DNA of 40,153 nucleotides from Clostridiales bacterium (lineage in GTDB: Bacteria > Bacillota > Clostridia > Lachnospirales > Lachnospiraceae): positions 1-40,153 of the forward strand of contig JAHAJA010000041.1 in the NCBI GenBank assembly GCA_018372435.1, given 5' to 3'. Below the pieces are notes generated by a model. That model did not search any database. It saw only the letters and a program-made list of their open reading frames with translations, and was not told where the DNA came from. A program made the translations under genes and the position numbers. Positions 24,525-33,333 of this stretch are shown in pieces; the first letter of the stretch is position 1; each line of letters starts with the position of its first letter.

Positions 24525-25739
24525 ATGTTAAATATCGGTGTATTAGGTTATGGTACGGTTGGTTCGGGTGTCGTAGAAGTATTGAATACCAACCAAGAAA
24601 GTATCAATAAAAAAGCTGGAAATGAAATTAATATCAAATATGTTTTAGACTTAAGGGATTTCCCAGGGGATCCAATCCAAGAAAAAATCGTACATGATTA
24701 TGATGTTATTCTTAATGATCCAGATGTACAGATTATCGTAGAAGTGATGGGTGGTGTTGAACCAGCTTATACATTTGTTAAGAAAGCGTTACAAGCAGGA
24801 AAGAGCGTATGTACTTCTAATAAAGAATTAGTTGCAAAACACGGTGCAGAGCTATTAGAGATTGCTAAGAGCAAACACATTAACTTCTTGTTTGAGGCAA
24901 GTGTTGGTGGAGGAATTCCAATTATTCGCCCATTGAATCAATCTTTAACTGCGGATGAAATTGAAGAGATCACAGGAATACTTAACGGAACGACTAACTA
25001 TATCTTAACTAAGATGAGTAAAGAAGGTCTTGCCTTTGATGAAGTGTTAAAAGACGCTCAAGACAAAGGGTATGCAGAACGTAATCCGGAAGCCGACGTT
25101 GAAGGTTATGATGCATGTAGAAAGATTGCAATTCTATCTTCATTAGCATTTGGTATGCAAGTAGATTATGAAGACATCTATACAGAAGGAATCACAAAGA
25201 TTACAGATGTAGATATGAAGTATGCAAAAGCATTGAATGCAAGTATTAAGCTTTTTGGAACAAGCAAGAAAGTGAATGATGAAGTATTCGCTATGGTTTC
25301 ACCAATGATGATTAGTGAAGAACATCCGTTAGCGGGTGTTAACGATGTATTCAACGGAATCTTCGTTAGCGGTAATGTACTTGGTGATGTTATGTTCTAC
25401 GGTAGAGGAGCTGGTAAATTACCTACAGCAAGTGCGGTAGTTGCTGACGTTGTGGATGCAGCAAAACATCTTGGAACGAATATAATGACTATATGGAGTA
25501 GTAAGAAGTTAGAATTATCTGATATCAAGAAAGCAAAACAAAAATTCTTCGTTCGTTTATCAGGAGATAAGAATAAGAACATTGCTAAAGTAAATGAACT
25601 TTTTGGTGCAGTTACTGATGTGGAAGAAGTTGTTGCTGGTGAATATGCTTTCATTACAGGGAAAATTGCAGAAGGCGAATTTGCTCAGAAGCAAACAGAG
25701 TTAACGAATATGATTAACAGAATTCGTGTTGGATTCTAG
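24525..25739 (+). CDS. hom: Homoserine dehydrogenase
   Basis: The protein (404 residues from 24525) starts MLNIGVLGYGTVGSGV with the Rossmann GxGxxG, and carries the family motif NGTTNYILTKM, the catalytic region with DVEGYDACRKIAILS, and a C-terminal ACT domain (from about residue 325), giving feedback control by threonine. It reduces aspartate semialdehyde to homoserine. An in-frame extension reaches an ATG at 24453 but runs through two hairpins; other ATGs are at 24513 and 24525. Only AAAGG at 24507-24511 resembles a ribosome site, 13 bases from 24525, so initiation is uncertain. Confidence 0.92.
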   Translation: MLNIGVLGYGTVGSGVVEVLNTNQESINKKAGNEINIKYVLDLRDFPGDPIQEKIVHDYDVILNDPDVQIIVEVMGGVEPAYTFVKKALQAGKSVCTSNKELVAKHGAELLEIAKSKHINFLFEASVGGGIPIIRPLNQSLTADEIEEITGILNGTTNYILTKMSKEGLAFDEVLKDAQDKGYAERNPEADVEGYDACRKIAILSSLAFGMQVDYEDIYTEGITKITDVDMKYAKALNASIKLFGTSKKVNDEVFAMVSPMMISEEHPLAGVNDVFNGIFVSGNVLGDVMFYGRGAGKLPTASAVVADVVDAAKHLGTNIMTIWSSKKLELSDIKKAKQKFFVRLSGDKNKNIAKVNELFGAVTDVEEVVAGEYAFITGKIAEGEFAQKQTELTNMINRIRVGF

Positions 25740-25774
25740 TAAATGGTACAATCATTATGTAGTCAGAATCTCCG

Positions 25775-25835
25775 AGAGTACCAGTTAACAAACGCTAGGG
25801 CAGTTCATACATCTAAGTCTGTTGACAGGTACTCT
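25775..25835 (+). other. Long two-part hairpin between hom and the PGM-like gene
   Basis: AGAGTACC (25775-25782) pairs with GGTACTCT (25828-25835). After an A-A mismatch, GTTAACA (25784-25790) pairs with TGTTGAC (25820-25826), enclosing a 29-base loop. It lies in a 200-bp gene-free gap and lacks a T run. A further GCAG/CTGC pairing occurs near 25903-25917. I cannot match it to a known riboswitch. Confidence 0.6.
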
Positions 25836-25940
25836 TGAAGATTAGTTCTGGTTAATAATCAGTGAATAATAGATTACAGTAGCAGCCTGATTAGATACAT
25901 ATAGCAGGTAGCTCTGCCGTTAATGAAAGGGAGAAAAAGC

Positions 25941-27152
25941 ATGAAGTATATTGTTGTATTAGGAGATGGGATGGCGGATGAACCTCTAGAAGAGTTGGGA
26001 ATGAAAACGCCACTTGAATATGCCAAAACACCTATGATGGATGTCCTAGCTTTGAAATCGGAGGTTGGTCTAGCGCAAACAATACCAGAAGGTATGAAAC
26101 CAGGAAGTGATACAGCGAACCTTGCTGTATTAGGATACTATCCTAAGAAGTACTATACAGGACGTTCTCCTTTAGAAGCATTAAGTATTGGTGTGGATAT
26201 GGAACCAACGGATATTGCTTTGCGTTGTAATATCGTAACTGTATCAGAAGATGATCTTCCATACGAGGAGAAAACTATTATTGACCATAGTTCCAGTGAG
26301 ATATCTACAGAAGATGCTGCTATTTTACTAGAGGCAATCCGTAACGAACTTGAAACTGACGTATATAAATATTATGTAGGAACAAGTTATAGACATTTAA
26401 CCATATGGGATAAAGGAGAAGTTGTAGAGTTAACTCCTCCACATGATATACTCGGTAAAGTGATTGGCGAGTATTTGCCGGAAGATGCCAAACTAAGAGA
26501 TATGATGAAGAAAAGCTATGACATATTGAATAACCACCCATTGAATGTAGAGAGAGCCAAGAAAGGTTTGAATAAAGCTAATTCAATTTGGTTCTGGGGA
26601 GCAGGTACTAGACCGAAATTAGACTCCTTTGAAGAAAAGACAGGTAAAAAAGGTGCGATGATCTCAGCGGTAGATTTACTTAAGGGTATTGCTGTTGGAG
26701 CAAGCATGATGAATATAGAAGTAGAAGGCGCAGATGGCACATTACATACAAATTATGAAGGTAAAGCACATGCTGCTGTTAAAGCATTAATGGAAGATGG
26801 ATGTGATTTTGTCTACATCCATGTAGAAGCGCCAGATGAGATGGGCCATCAGGGAAGTATTCCTAACAAAATAACGGCAATAGAATTACTAGATCAAAGA
26901 GTAATAAAGGTTGTAAAAGAAGAGATGGATGCAACTGAAGAGCCATATAGAATGTTGATTATGCCTGATCATCCGACACCGATTTGGTGCAGAACGCATA
27001 CAAGTGATCCAGTTCCTTATCTTCTATATGATAGTACAATTGATAAGAAAGCTTCATGGGGGTATAATGAAAGAGAAGCAAAAGACAGTGGGAATTATGT
27101 AGCAGAAGGTTATAAAATGGTTAATAAATTACTGTCAGCAGAAAAGGAATAA
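25941..27152 (+). CDS. Phosphoglycerate-mutase-like protein, proposed homoserine kinase (TIGR02535 type)
   Basis: The 403-residue protein belongs to the cofactor-independent (archaeal ApgM-type) phosphoglycerate mutase branch of the alkaline phosphatase superfamily. The N-terminal metal site (VVLGDGMADEP), the DTANLAVLGY motif and HVEAPDEMGHQG with its metal ligands are present. Homologues beside homoserine dehydrogenase are classed as 'proposed homoserine kinase', filling in for ThrB, and the hom and lysC neighbours fit that idea here. A glycolytic mutase role cannot be excluded from sequence. The start at 25941 follows AAAGGGAG; an ATG at 25923 lies before that site. Confidence 0.8.
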   Translation: MKYIVVLGDGMADEPLEELGMKTPLEYAKTPMMDVLALKSEVGLAQTIPEGMKPGSDTANLAVLGYYPKKYYTGRSPLEALSIGVDMEPTDIALRCNIVTVSEDDLPYEEKTIIDHSSSEISTEDAAILLEAIRNELETDVYKYYVGTSYRHLTIWDKGEVVELTPPHDILGKVIGEYLPEDAKLRDMMKKSYDILNNHPLNVERAKKGLNKANSIWFWGAGTRPKLDSFEEKTGKKGAMISAVDLLKGIAVGASMMNIEVEGADGTLHTNYEGKAHAAVKALMEDGCDFVYIHVEAPDEMGHQGSIPNKITAIELLDQRVIKVVKEEMDATEEPYRMLIMPDHPTPIWCRTHTSDPVPYLLYDSTIDKKASWGYNEREAKDSGNYVAEGYKMVNKLLSAEKE

Positions 27153-27237
27153 GTTATTGTTTTATGACCATAGTGTGTTTTTGCGTAAGTATTTAGTTGC
27201 GCGTTCTAAATATATGTATATAGTATAGGAGGCAGTT

Positions 27238-28449
27238 ATGCTAATAGTAAAAAAATTTGGCGGAACATCGGTAGCAAACAAGGAAAGAATCTTAAATGTT
27301 GCTAAAAGATGTATTGAAGACTATCAAAAAGGCAATCAAGTAGTTGTTGTATTATCTGCAATGGGTAAACAAACTGACGTACTTCTAGATATGGCTAAGG
27401 ACATTAATCCAAAAGCTTCTAAGAGAGAGTTAGATATGTTGTTAACAACTGGCGAGCAAACTTCTGTTGCACTTATGGCTATGGCAATGGATTCGTTAGG
27501 AGTTTCGGCTATTTCGTTAAATGCGTTCCAAGTAGCTATGCACACTACATCAGTATATGGAAATTCAAGATTAAAACGTATTGATACTGAAAGAATTAAA
27601 CATGAACTTGAAGATAAGAAAATTGTTATCGTTACAGGTTTCCAAGGTGTAAATCAATATGATGATTATACAACGCTTGGAAGAGGGGGATCCGATACAA
27701 CAGCAGTTGCCCTTGCTGCAGCTTTGCATGCAGATGCATGTGAAATCTACACGGATGTTGATGGTGTATATACTGCTGATCCAAGAATGGTAAAGAATGC
27801 AAAGAAACTTGATGAGATTACTTATGATGAGATGTTAGACTTAGCTACATTAGGAGCTGGAGTTTTACACAACAGATCTGTTGAGATGGCTAAGAAATAT
27901 GGAGTATCACTAGTAGTGCGTTCAAGTTTAAATACATCAGAAGGAACCGTTGTCAAGGAGGAAGTTAAAATGGAAAAAATGTTAGTAAGTGGAGTAGCAG
28001 CAGATAGAAACGTAGCACGTATTTCGGTAGTAGGATTACAAGATACACCAGGGGTAGCATTCAAATTATTCAATCATTTAGCAAACCATAACATTAATGT
28101 TGATATCATTCTTCAATCAATCGGACGTGAAGGAACAAAAGATATTAGCTTTACAGTAACAGAAGATGCAGTAGATGAAGCAGTTGCTATCATTAAGAGA
28201 CACAGCGAAGGAAGTTTAAAATGTCAATCAGTAGACGTTGAAAGAAATGTTGCTAAAGTATCTATTGTTGGTGCTGGTATGATGTCAAATCCAGGCGTAG
28301 CTGCTAAGATGTTCGAAGCATTATATGGTGTACAAGTAAACATTAAGATGATTGCAACATCAGAAATTCGCGTTACTGTATTAATTGATGACAAGTCAGT
28401 AGAAGTTGCAACTAACGCAGTTCATGAACGATTCGCACTAGGTTTATAA
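27238..28449 (+). CDS. lysC: Aspartate kinase
   Basis: The 403-residue enzyme has KFGGTSV (6-12), the aspartate-binding TTLGRGGSDTTAVALAAAL region (about residues 142-160) and a tandem C-terminal ACT pair (from about residue 262, RISVVGLQDTPG and KVSIVGAGMMSNPG), as expected for the feedback-sensitive monofunctional enzyme. It makes aspartyl phosphate, the first step to lysine, threonine and methionine. AGGAGG precedes the ATG. It is 85 bp after the PGM-like gene and last of the aspartate-family row. An internal GGAGG just before ATG 27970 could start a separate regulatory subunit, as in Bacillus lysC. Confidence 0.95.
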   Translation: MLIVKKFGGTSVANKERILNVAKRCIEDYQKGNQVVVVLSAMGKQTDVLLDMAKDINPKASKRELDMLLTTGEQTSVALMAMAMDSLGVSAISLNAFQVAMHTTSVYGNSRLKRIDTERIKHELEDKKIVIVTGFQGVNQYDDYTTLGRGGSDTTAVALAAALHADACEIYTDVDGVYTADPRMVKNAKKLDEITYDEMLDLATLGAGVLHNRSVEMAKKYGVSLVVRSSLNTSEGTVVKEEVKMEKMLVSGVAADRNVARISVVGLQDTPGVAFKLFNHLANHNINVDIILQSIGREGTKDISFTVTEDAVDEAVAIIKRHSEGSLKCQSVDVERNVAKVSIVGAGMMSNPGVAAKMFEALYGVQVNIKMIATSEIRVTVLIDDKSVEVATNAVHERFALGL

Positions 28450-28516
28450 TAAAGGTATTTTTAACAGAATGTATTTATGTAGCTGAAAACCTTATGCCTA
28501 ATTAAGAGTAAGTTTA

Positions 28517-28667
28517 TTTTTAGCAACTAAGCACATTCACACGCCCACGACAAAACAACCTTTCAGCGATGTATGCTTAAGACGGACATAAACGTTCGCC
28601 TCTGACGTACATCTTATGGAAGGTTGTTTTTTTAACGTCGCATATCATTGTACTCAGTTGCTAAAAA
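28517..28667. repeat. 151-bp nested palindrome after lysC, including a terminator
   Basis: Perfect outer arms TTTTTAGCAACT (28517-28528) and AGTTGCTAAAAA (28656-28667) enclose a second stem AACAACCTT (28554-28562) with AAGGTTGTT (28620-28628), a third stem GATGTATG (28568-28575) with CGTACATC (28606-28613), and a small apical CGGAC/GTTCG pairing. T residues follow the second stem, so the inner part works as a terminator of lysC. The rest of the 28450-28920 gap is AT-rich with no gene seen. Confidence 0.75.
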
Positions 28668-28920
28668 TATGTAAGTGAATCTATAAGTTATTTTGCAAAA
28701 GCATATCATATCGATAGATAACGAAAAGAGCAAATAATATCAGTTGAAGATTTGATAGAATTAACTTATATATATTTTTAATAATTATTTAATTGTATTT
28801 CTGTTAATTTAGCATTATCATTTCTAGTAACTTAGTGTAACTTATCAACAGAGCTTTAAGCCTTGTAGCACTGTATTGAGATTTGCGATTAATTAGAATA
28901 TTAGAAAGTGAGGAATTAGT

Positions 28921-29310
28921 ATGAATTGGTTAAGAAGAGTTATGATTGGTAGGTATGGTGTGGATCAATTGTCTATTGCACTTCTTGTGATTTCGGTTAT
29001 ACTAACAATAGTGGGAATTTTTCCGAAGACGCACGTGCTTTCGACGTTGGCATTGATACCGTTGTTACTTTGCTATTTCAGAACATTTTCAAAAAATACA
29101 AAAAAAAGATATGAAGAGAACCAAAAGTTCTTATCTTTTTGGAATCCAATTCGTAATACATTTACGAAGAGGGTAGAACGTAGTAAGGATAAAACACATC
29201 GATTTTTTAAATGCCCAAAGTGTAGCAAGACTGTTCGCGTTCCCAAAGGGAAAGGGAAAATCTGCATTACTTGCCCGATATGCAAAGAAGAATTTATAAG
29301 AAAGTCGTAA
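28921..29310 (+). CDS. Small membrane protein with C-terminal zinc ribbon
   Basis: The 129-residue product has two membrane helices (about 18-35 and 38-55), a basic segment and a zinc ribbon made of C98-x2-C101 and C116-x2-C119 (CPKC...CPIC). The ribbon looks like the zinc ribbon of rubrerythrin- or S27-like tails. GTGAGGA precedes the ATG. It is 14 bp before tex and likely co-transcribed with it. The family is conserved in Lachnospiraceae by my recollection, and its function is unknown. Confidence 0.8.
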   Translation: MNWLRRVMIGRYGVDQLSIALLVISVILTIVGIFPKTHVLSTLALIPLLLCYFRTFSKNTKKRYEENQKFLSFWNPIRNTFTKRVERSKDKTHRFFKCPKCSKTVRVPKGKGKICITCPICKEEFIRKS

Positions 29311-29324
29311 AGGAGTTTGTCTAG

Positions 29325-31487
29325 ATGGATATATTAAAACAGTTAAAAGACGAATTGGGAATCAGACTAGAGCAGGTGGAAGCTACTGTTAAGCTGATTG
29401 ATGAAGGGAACACCATACCGTTCATTGCTAGATATCGTAAGGAAGTAACGGGTTCGTTGAATGATGAAGTGCTACGTGATCTACATGAAAGATTGTTATA
29501 CTTACGTAATCTTGAAGATAAAAAATCTTCTGTATTAGCTAGCATAGAAGAACAAGGCAAACTTACAGAAGAATTAAAGAAACAAATTCTCGAAGCGGCT
29601 ACTTTAGTAGTAGTAGAGGATCTTTACCGTCCTTATAGACCAAAGAGAAGAACAAGAGCTACAATTGCCAAAGAGAAAGGTTTAGAGCCACTTGCAAATC
29701 TAATTGTAATGCAGATGCTTACTAAGCCAGTGGAAGAAGAAGCGAAAGAGTTCCTATCAGAAGGAAAGGAAGTTCATACAGTAGAAGATGCAATAGCAGG
29801 GGCAATGGATATTATTGCTGAAAGTATTTCAGATGAAGCAGATTATCGCATTTATATTCGTAAAGTAACGATGCAAGAAGGAACGATTACATCTGTTGCA
29901 AAAGATGTGAAAGTAGAATCCGTATACGAGATGTATTATAACTTCGAAGAGACGACTGCTAAGATAGCAGGACATCGTGTCCTTGCCTTGAATCGTGGCG
30001 AGTCAGAGAAGATACTAACAGTTAAAGTGAATGCTCCTATAGAGAAGATTTTAAGATATCTAGAAAAGCAAGTTATTCGTAAGGATAATGCCTATACAAC
30101 AGATTTATTAGTTAAAGTTGTGGAAGATAGTTACAACCGATTAATTGCACCAGCTATCGAACGTGAGATTCGTAATGAATTAACGGAGAAAGCGGAGGAT
30201 GGTGCCATTAAAGTATTCGGAAAGAACTTAGAACAACTTCTTATGCAACCACCAATTGTGGGACAAACTGTACTTGGTTGGGATCCGGCATTCAGAACTG
30301 GTTGTAAGTTAGCGGTAGTAGACCCAACAGGGAAAGTGCTTGATACAACAGTTGTATACCCTACCGCACCACAGAATAAGGTGGTGGAAGCGAAGAAAGT
30401 TGTGAAAGCACTAATTGAGAAATATAACATTACATTAATTTCAATTGGCAATGGGACTGCATCTAGAGAATCGGAATTAATCGTATCAGATATGATTAAG
30501 GAGATGAATCGTCCGGTTCAATATATAATTGTAAATGAAGCTGGAGCTAGTGTATACTCAGCAAGTAAATTAGCAACAGAAGAGTTTCCTAACTTTGACG
30601 TAGGTCAAAGAAGTGCTGCCTCTATTGCTAGAAGACTTCAGGATCCACTCGCTGAACTTGTTAAGATTGAGCCTAAGGCAATTGGTGTAGGACAGTACCA
30701 ACATGATATGAACCAGAAAAAACTTGGAGAAGCACTATCTGGTGTTGTAGAAGATAGTGTTAATAAGGTAGGTGTAGACTTGAATACGGCAAGTGCCTCC
30801 CTGTTTGAGTATGTCTCAGGTATTACGAAAGTAATAGCAAGGAATATCGTTGCGTACCGTGAGGAAAACGGAAGATTCACAAATCGCAAACAATTATTGA
30901 AGGTTGCAAAACTTGGACCAAAAGCATACGAACAATGTGCTGGTTTTATGAGAATTGCAGAGGGAGATAATCCGTTAGATGCAACAAGTGTGCATCCAGA
31001 GACATATGATGCAGCAAAATCACTATTAGATACCTTAGGTTATACGTTGGCAGATATAACGAGAAAAGATGAAACTGGTAAACCGGTATTATCGAGACTT
31101 AGTAATAAGATTACAGATATAAACAAAACAGCGAATGAACTTGGTATAGGAACAATTACTTTAGAAGATATTGTGAAGGAGTTAGAAAAACCAGCAAGAG
31201 ATCCTAGAGAAGAGATGCCAAAACCAATTCTTCGCACGGATGTACTCGCAATGGAAGATCTATCACCAGGTATGATCTTGAAGGGCACGGTAAGAAATGT
31301 TATTGATTTTGGCGCATTTGTTGATATCGGGGTTCATCAAGATGGATTAGTTCATATCTCACAATTAACGGATAAGAAGTTCGTAAAGCATCCTCTTGAT
31401 GTTGTAAGTGTAGGAGATATTGTAGACGTGAAAGTTATGGATGTTGATTTAGCTAAGAAGAGAATCCAGTTAACAATGAAGCTGTAA
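29325..31487 (+). CDS. tex: Tex family RNA-binding transcription accessory protein
   Basis: The 720-residue protein shows the full Tex order: an N-terminal helical part (LGIRLEQVEATVKLIDEGNTIPFIARYRKE), a YqgF/RNase-H-like domain (about 320-460, LGWDPAFRTGCKLAVVDPTG), helix-hairpin-helix repeats (about 490-560, NTASASLFEYVSGITK) and a C-terminal S1 domain (about 648-720). Tex binds nucleic acid and affects transcription and toxin expression; its precise role is unsettled. AAAGGAG precedes the ATG. It follows the zinc-ribbon gene by 14 bp and comes before the FMN riboswitch region. Confidence 0.95.
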   Translation: MDILKQLKDELGIRLEQVEATVKLIDEGNTIPFIARYRKEVTGSLNDEVLRDLHERLLYLRNLEDKKSSVLASIEEQGKLTEELKKQILEAATLVVVEDLYRPYRPKRRTRATIAKEKGLEPLANLIVMQMLTKPVEEEAKEFLSEGKEVHTVEDAIAGAMDIIAESISDEADYRIYIRKVTMQEGTITSVAKDVKVESVYEMYYNFEETTAKIAGHRVLALNRGESEKILTVKVNAPIEKILRYLEKQVIRKDNAYTTDLLVKVVEDSYNRLIAPAIEREIRNELTEKAEDGAIKVFGKNLEQLLMQPPIVGQTVLGWDPAFRTGCKLAVVDPTGKVLDTTVVYPTAPQNKVVEAKKVVKALIEKYNITLISIGNGTASRESELIVSDMIKEMNRPVQYIIVNEAGASVYSASKLATEEFPNFDVGQRSAASIARRLQDPLAELVKIEPKAIGVGQYQHDMNQKKLGEALSGVVEDSVNKVGVDLNTASASLFEYVSGITKVIARNIVAYREENGRFTNRKQLLKVAKLGPKAYEQCAGFMRIAEGDNPLDATSVHPETYDAAKSLLDTLGYTLADITRKDETGKPVLSRLSNKITDINKTANELGIGTITLEDIVKELEKPARDPREEMPKPILRTDVLAMEDLSPGMILKGTVRNVIDFGAFVDIGVHQDGLVHISQLTDKKFVKHPLDVVSVGDIVDVKVMDVDLAKKRIQLTMKL

Positions 31488-31543
31488 TAGAAGTAATGTA
31501 TCAGTTGTTTTAGGTAAGAGTAAGGTGTATATGGATATACGTA

Positions 31544-31572
31544 TTGACAAAAAAGAAGAAAATGTATATTAT
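31544..31572 (+). promoter_or_regulatory. Promoter of the FMN riboswitch-ribU unit
   Basis: TTGACA (31544-31549), 17 bases, TATTAT (31567-31572); an overlapping TATAAT at 31570-31575 has a 20-base gap. Transcription would begin near 31580, about 150 nt before the aptamer. Confidence 0.6.
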
Positions 31573-31582
31573 AATCTTAATA

Positions 31583-31679
31583 GGTAACTGTATGGTTACC
31601 CAGCTATTTCGGATTTAGATACGCGTAAAATGAAGGAAAAACATTCATTCTGGCGTAAGCTAACCTGCGAATCGTTAGC
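31583..31679 (+). other. Extra structured RNA before the FMN aptamer
   Basis: Three hairpins can form: GGTAAC/GTTACC (31583-31600), TACGC/GCGTA (31620-31657, containing AATGA/TCATT) and GCTAAC/GTTAGC (31659-31679). They lie between the promoter and the aptamer. I recognise no known class. Confidence 0.4.
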
Positions 31680-31727
31680 ATTAGATTTTAGAAAAGCTGC
31701 AAGATGAAACAAAAATGAATAAGATAG

Positions 31728-31839
31728 TTCTTCGGGGCAGGGTGAAATTCCCGACCGGCGGTTAAAGTCCGCGAACTGCGTTAAGCAGTTGATTTGGTGC
31801 AATTCCAAAACCGACAGTATAGTCTGGATGAGAGAAGAA
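31728..31839 (+). promoter_or_regulatory. FMN riboswitch (RFN element)
   Basis: The conserved RFN sequence is complete: TTCTTC (31728-31733) pairs with GAAGAA (31834-31839) as P1, and inside are GGGGCAGGGTGAAATTCCCG, GACCGGCGGT...AGTCCGCGA, GATTTGGTGCAATTCC and ACCGACAGTATAGTCTGGAT. Binding of FMN would favour the terminator at 31917 and reduce ribU expression. An alternative pairing between ATTATTA and TAATAAT (31849-31899 region) could form the antiterminator. Confidence 0.97.
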
Positions 31840-31916
31840 GACATTGGATATTATTATCACGCTATAATTAGATTGTTATAGATGAGAATAGTAATAATTG
31901 ACGATGAATAGCAAAC

Positions 31917-31946
31917 GCCCTGAATGTTTTCGTTCAGGGCTTTTTT
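31917..31946 (+). terminator. Riboswitch-controlled terminator
   Basis: GCCCTGAA (31917-31924) pairs with TTCAGGGC (31933-31940) and is followed by TTTTTT. It lies 78 nt after the FMN aptamer and 123 nt before ribU. Confidence 0.92.
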
Positions 31947-32069
31947 ATCTTATAAAGCTTTAGAAAGGGATATAAGATAAAGCGCTCCAGAACCTTCTTA
32001 GATTGCCTTGCATAGGTGTCACACTACATATTTCGTGCAAGAGAAAGCAAATAATAAGGAGAGATTGTA

Positions 32070-32693
32070 ATGACAGAGAAGACAAATCAATTAAAAAAGG
32101 TTGGCTCATTAGCCAGTAAGGAGGTATTCTCCACCAAGAACCTAGTGTTAATTTCACTCTTGTCGGCAGTGGCATATGTATTGATGCTATTACATTTACC
32201 ATTCAAATTCATCGGATTTTTAGAGTTAGAATTTAGTGACGTTCCTGCTATCATAGGTGGGATTCTCTATGGACCAGCGGTTGGTATTATTGTTGAATTA
32301 ATTAAGAATTTAATCAAAGCAATTACAGCTACAACAACAGGTGGTGTTGGAGAATTTGCAAACTTTGTGATCTGCTCAGCATTCGTATTACCTGCATCAC
32401 TTTTGTTTAGACGAATGAAAGGAAAAGGACGTGCGTTTGTATCTTTTTCTATCGCTACTATATCAATGACAGTAATAGGTGGGCTAGTGAATTATTTTAT
32501 TATGATTCCGCTATATGCTAAGGTATTTGGAGGGATGGATGCGGTTATCGGAGTATCTTCACAGATGATACCAGCAATTAAAGATTTAGGAACGATTGTA
32601 TTATTTGGTATCACACCATTTAACATAGTGAAGGGAATTATCCTTGGAATTGTAAGTTGGTATATTTATAAACCACTTAGAAGTAGGATTTAG
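32070..32693 (+). CDS. ribU: ECF riboflavin transporter S component RibU
   Basis: The 207-residue protein has about six membrane helices and RibU-like sequence (LPFKFIGFLELEFSDVPAIIGGILYGPAVGIIVELIKNLI). The FMN riboswitch immediately upstream confirms riboflavin/FMN as substrate. It works with the shared ECF energy module, which is not in this window. AAGGAGA precedes the ATG. A second ECF S component occurs at 1857 with a different ligand. No riboflavin biosynthesis genes are seen here. Confidence 0.94.
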   Translation: MTEKTNQLKKVGSLASKEVFSTKNLVLISLLSAVAYVLMLLHLPFKFIGFLELEFSDVPAIIGGILYGPAVGIIVELIKNLIKAITATTTGGVGEFANFVICSAFVLPASLLFRRMKGKGRAFVSFSIATISMTVIGGLVNYFIMIPLYAKVFGGMDAVIGVSSQMIPAIKDLGTIVLFGITPFNIVKGIILGIVSWYIYKPLRSRI

Positions 32694-32808
32694 TGGATTA
32701 CCCGTTGTCTTTTTGCTAGTATCTGCTATAATACAAGTAGTAAAGTAAGTCGACGTAATAATGGATTTGAAACCTGCGTCGGTGATTAGGAAAGGCAGGA
32801 GCTTGAAG

Positions 32809-33321
32809 ATGGACAAAAGGGTAAACCTAAAGATCGAGCTGAAAGTATCAGAGATGTATGAATTCTTATTAAGGCATGCATATACCAGTGTAGCAGGATT
32901 AGTAGGAGTTGGTATTAGCTTAGTGGCATTTGTATTTTTCCTTATAAGTCTTAATAAATCCGATGCTTATCAGAATATATTGTTATTATTAATAGCTTCA
33001 TTATTTACTATAGTAAATCCAATTCAGTTACGTTTTAAGGCGAAACAACAAGTTTGCCTAAATCCAATGTTTAAGATTCCACTTGATTATGAATTTAGTG
33101 ATAATGGAATTGTTGTTAAGCAGAATGATCAACAAGCAGAATTATCTTGGAATGATACCTTTAAGGTAGTGGAGACCAACAAACTGGTTATTATTTATTT
33201 CTCAAAAGTAACAGGTTATATTCTTCCGAAATCCCAAATGGGAGAACAGAAATCAGATCTGATGGACTTAATCCGAAGCCATGTAGATGAGAAGAAATGT
33301 AAACTTAAAGGAAGTAAATAG
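32809..33321 (+). CDS. YcxB-like membrane protein
   Basis: The 170-residue protein has two membrane helices (about 29-48 and 55-71) and a C-terminal YcxB-type domain (about 95-160, with YEFSDNGIVVKQNDQQAELSW). The function of YcxB-like proteins is unknown. I start it at ATG 32809 because AGGAG (32797-32801) lies seven bases before it; the frame continues to an ATG at 32761 without a ribosome site. It ends 12 bp before tsaE and may be translated with the tsaE group. Confidence 0.75.
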   Translation: MDKRVNLKIELKVSEMYEFLLRHAYTSVAGLVGVGISLVAFVFFLISLNKSDAYQNILLLLIASLFTIVNPIQLRFKAKQQVCLNPMFKIPLDYEFSDNGIVVKQNDQQAELSWNDTFKVVETNKLVIIYFSKVTGYILPKSQMGEQKSDLMDLIRSHVDEKKCKLKGSK

Positions 33322-33333
33322 ATTGGAGTTAGT

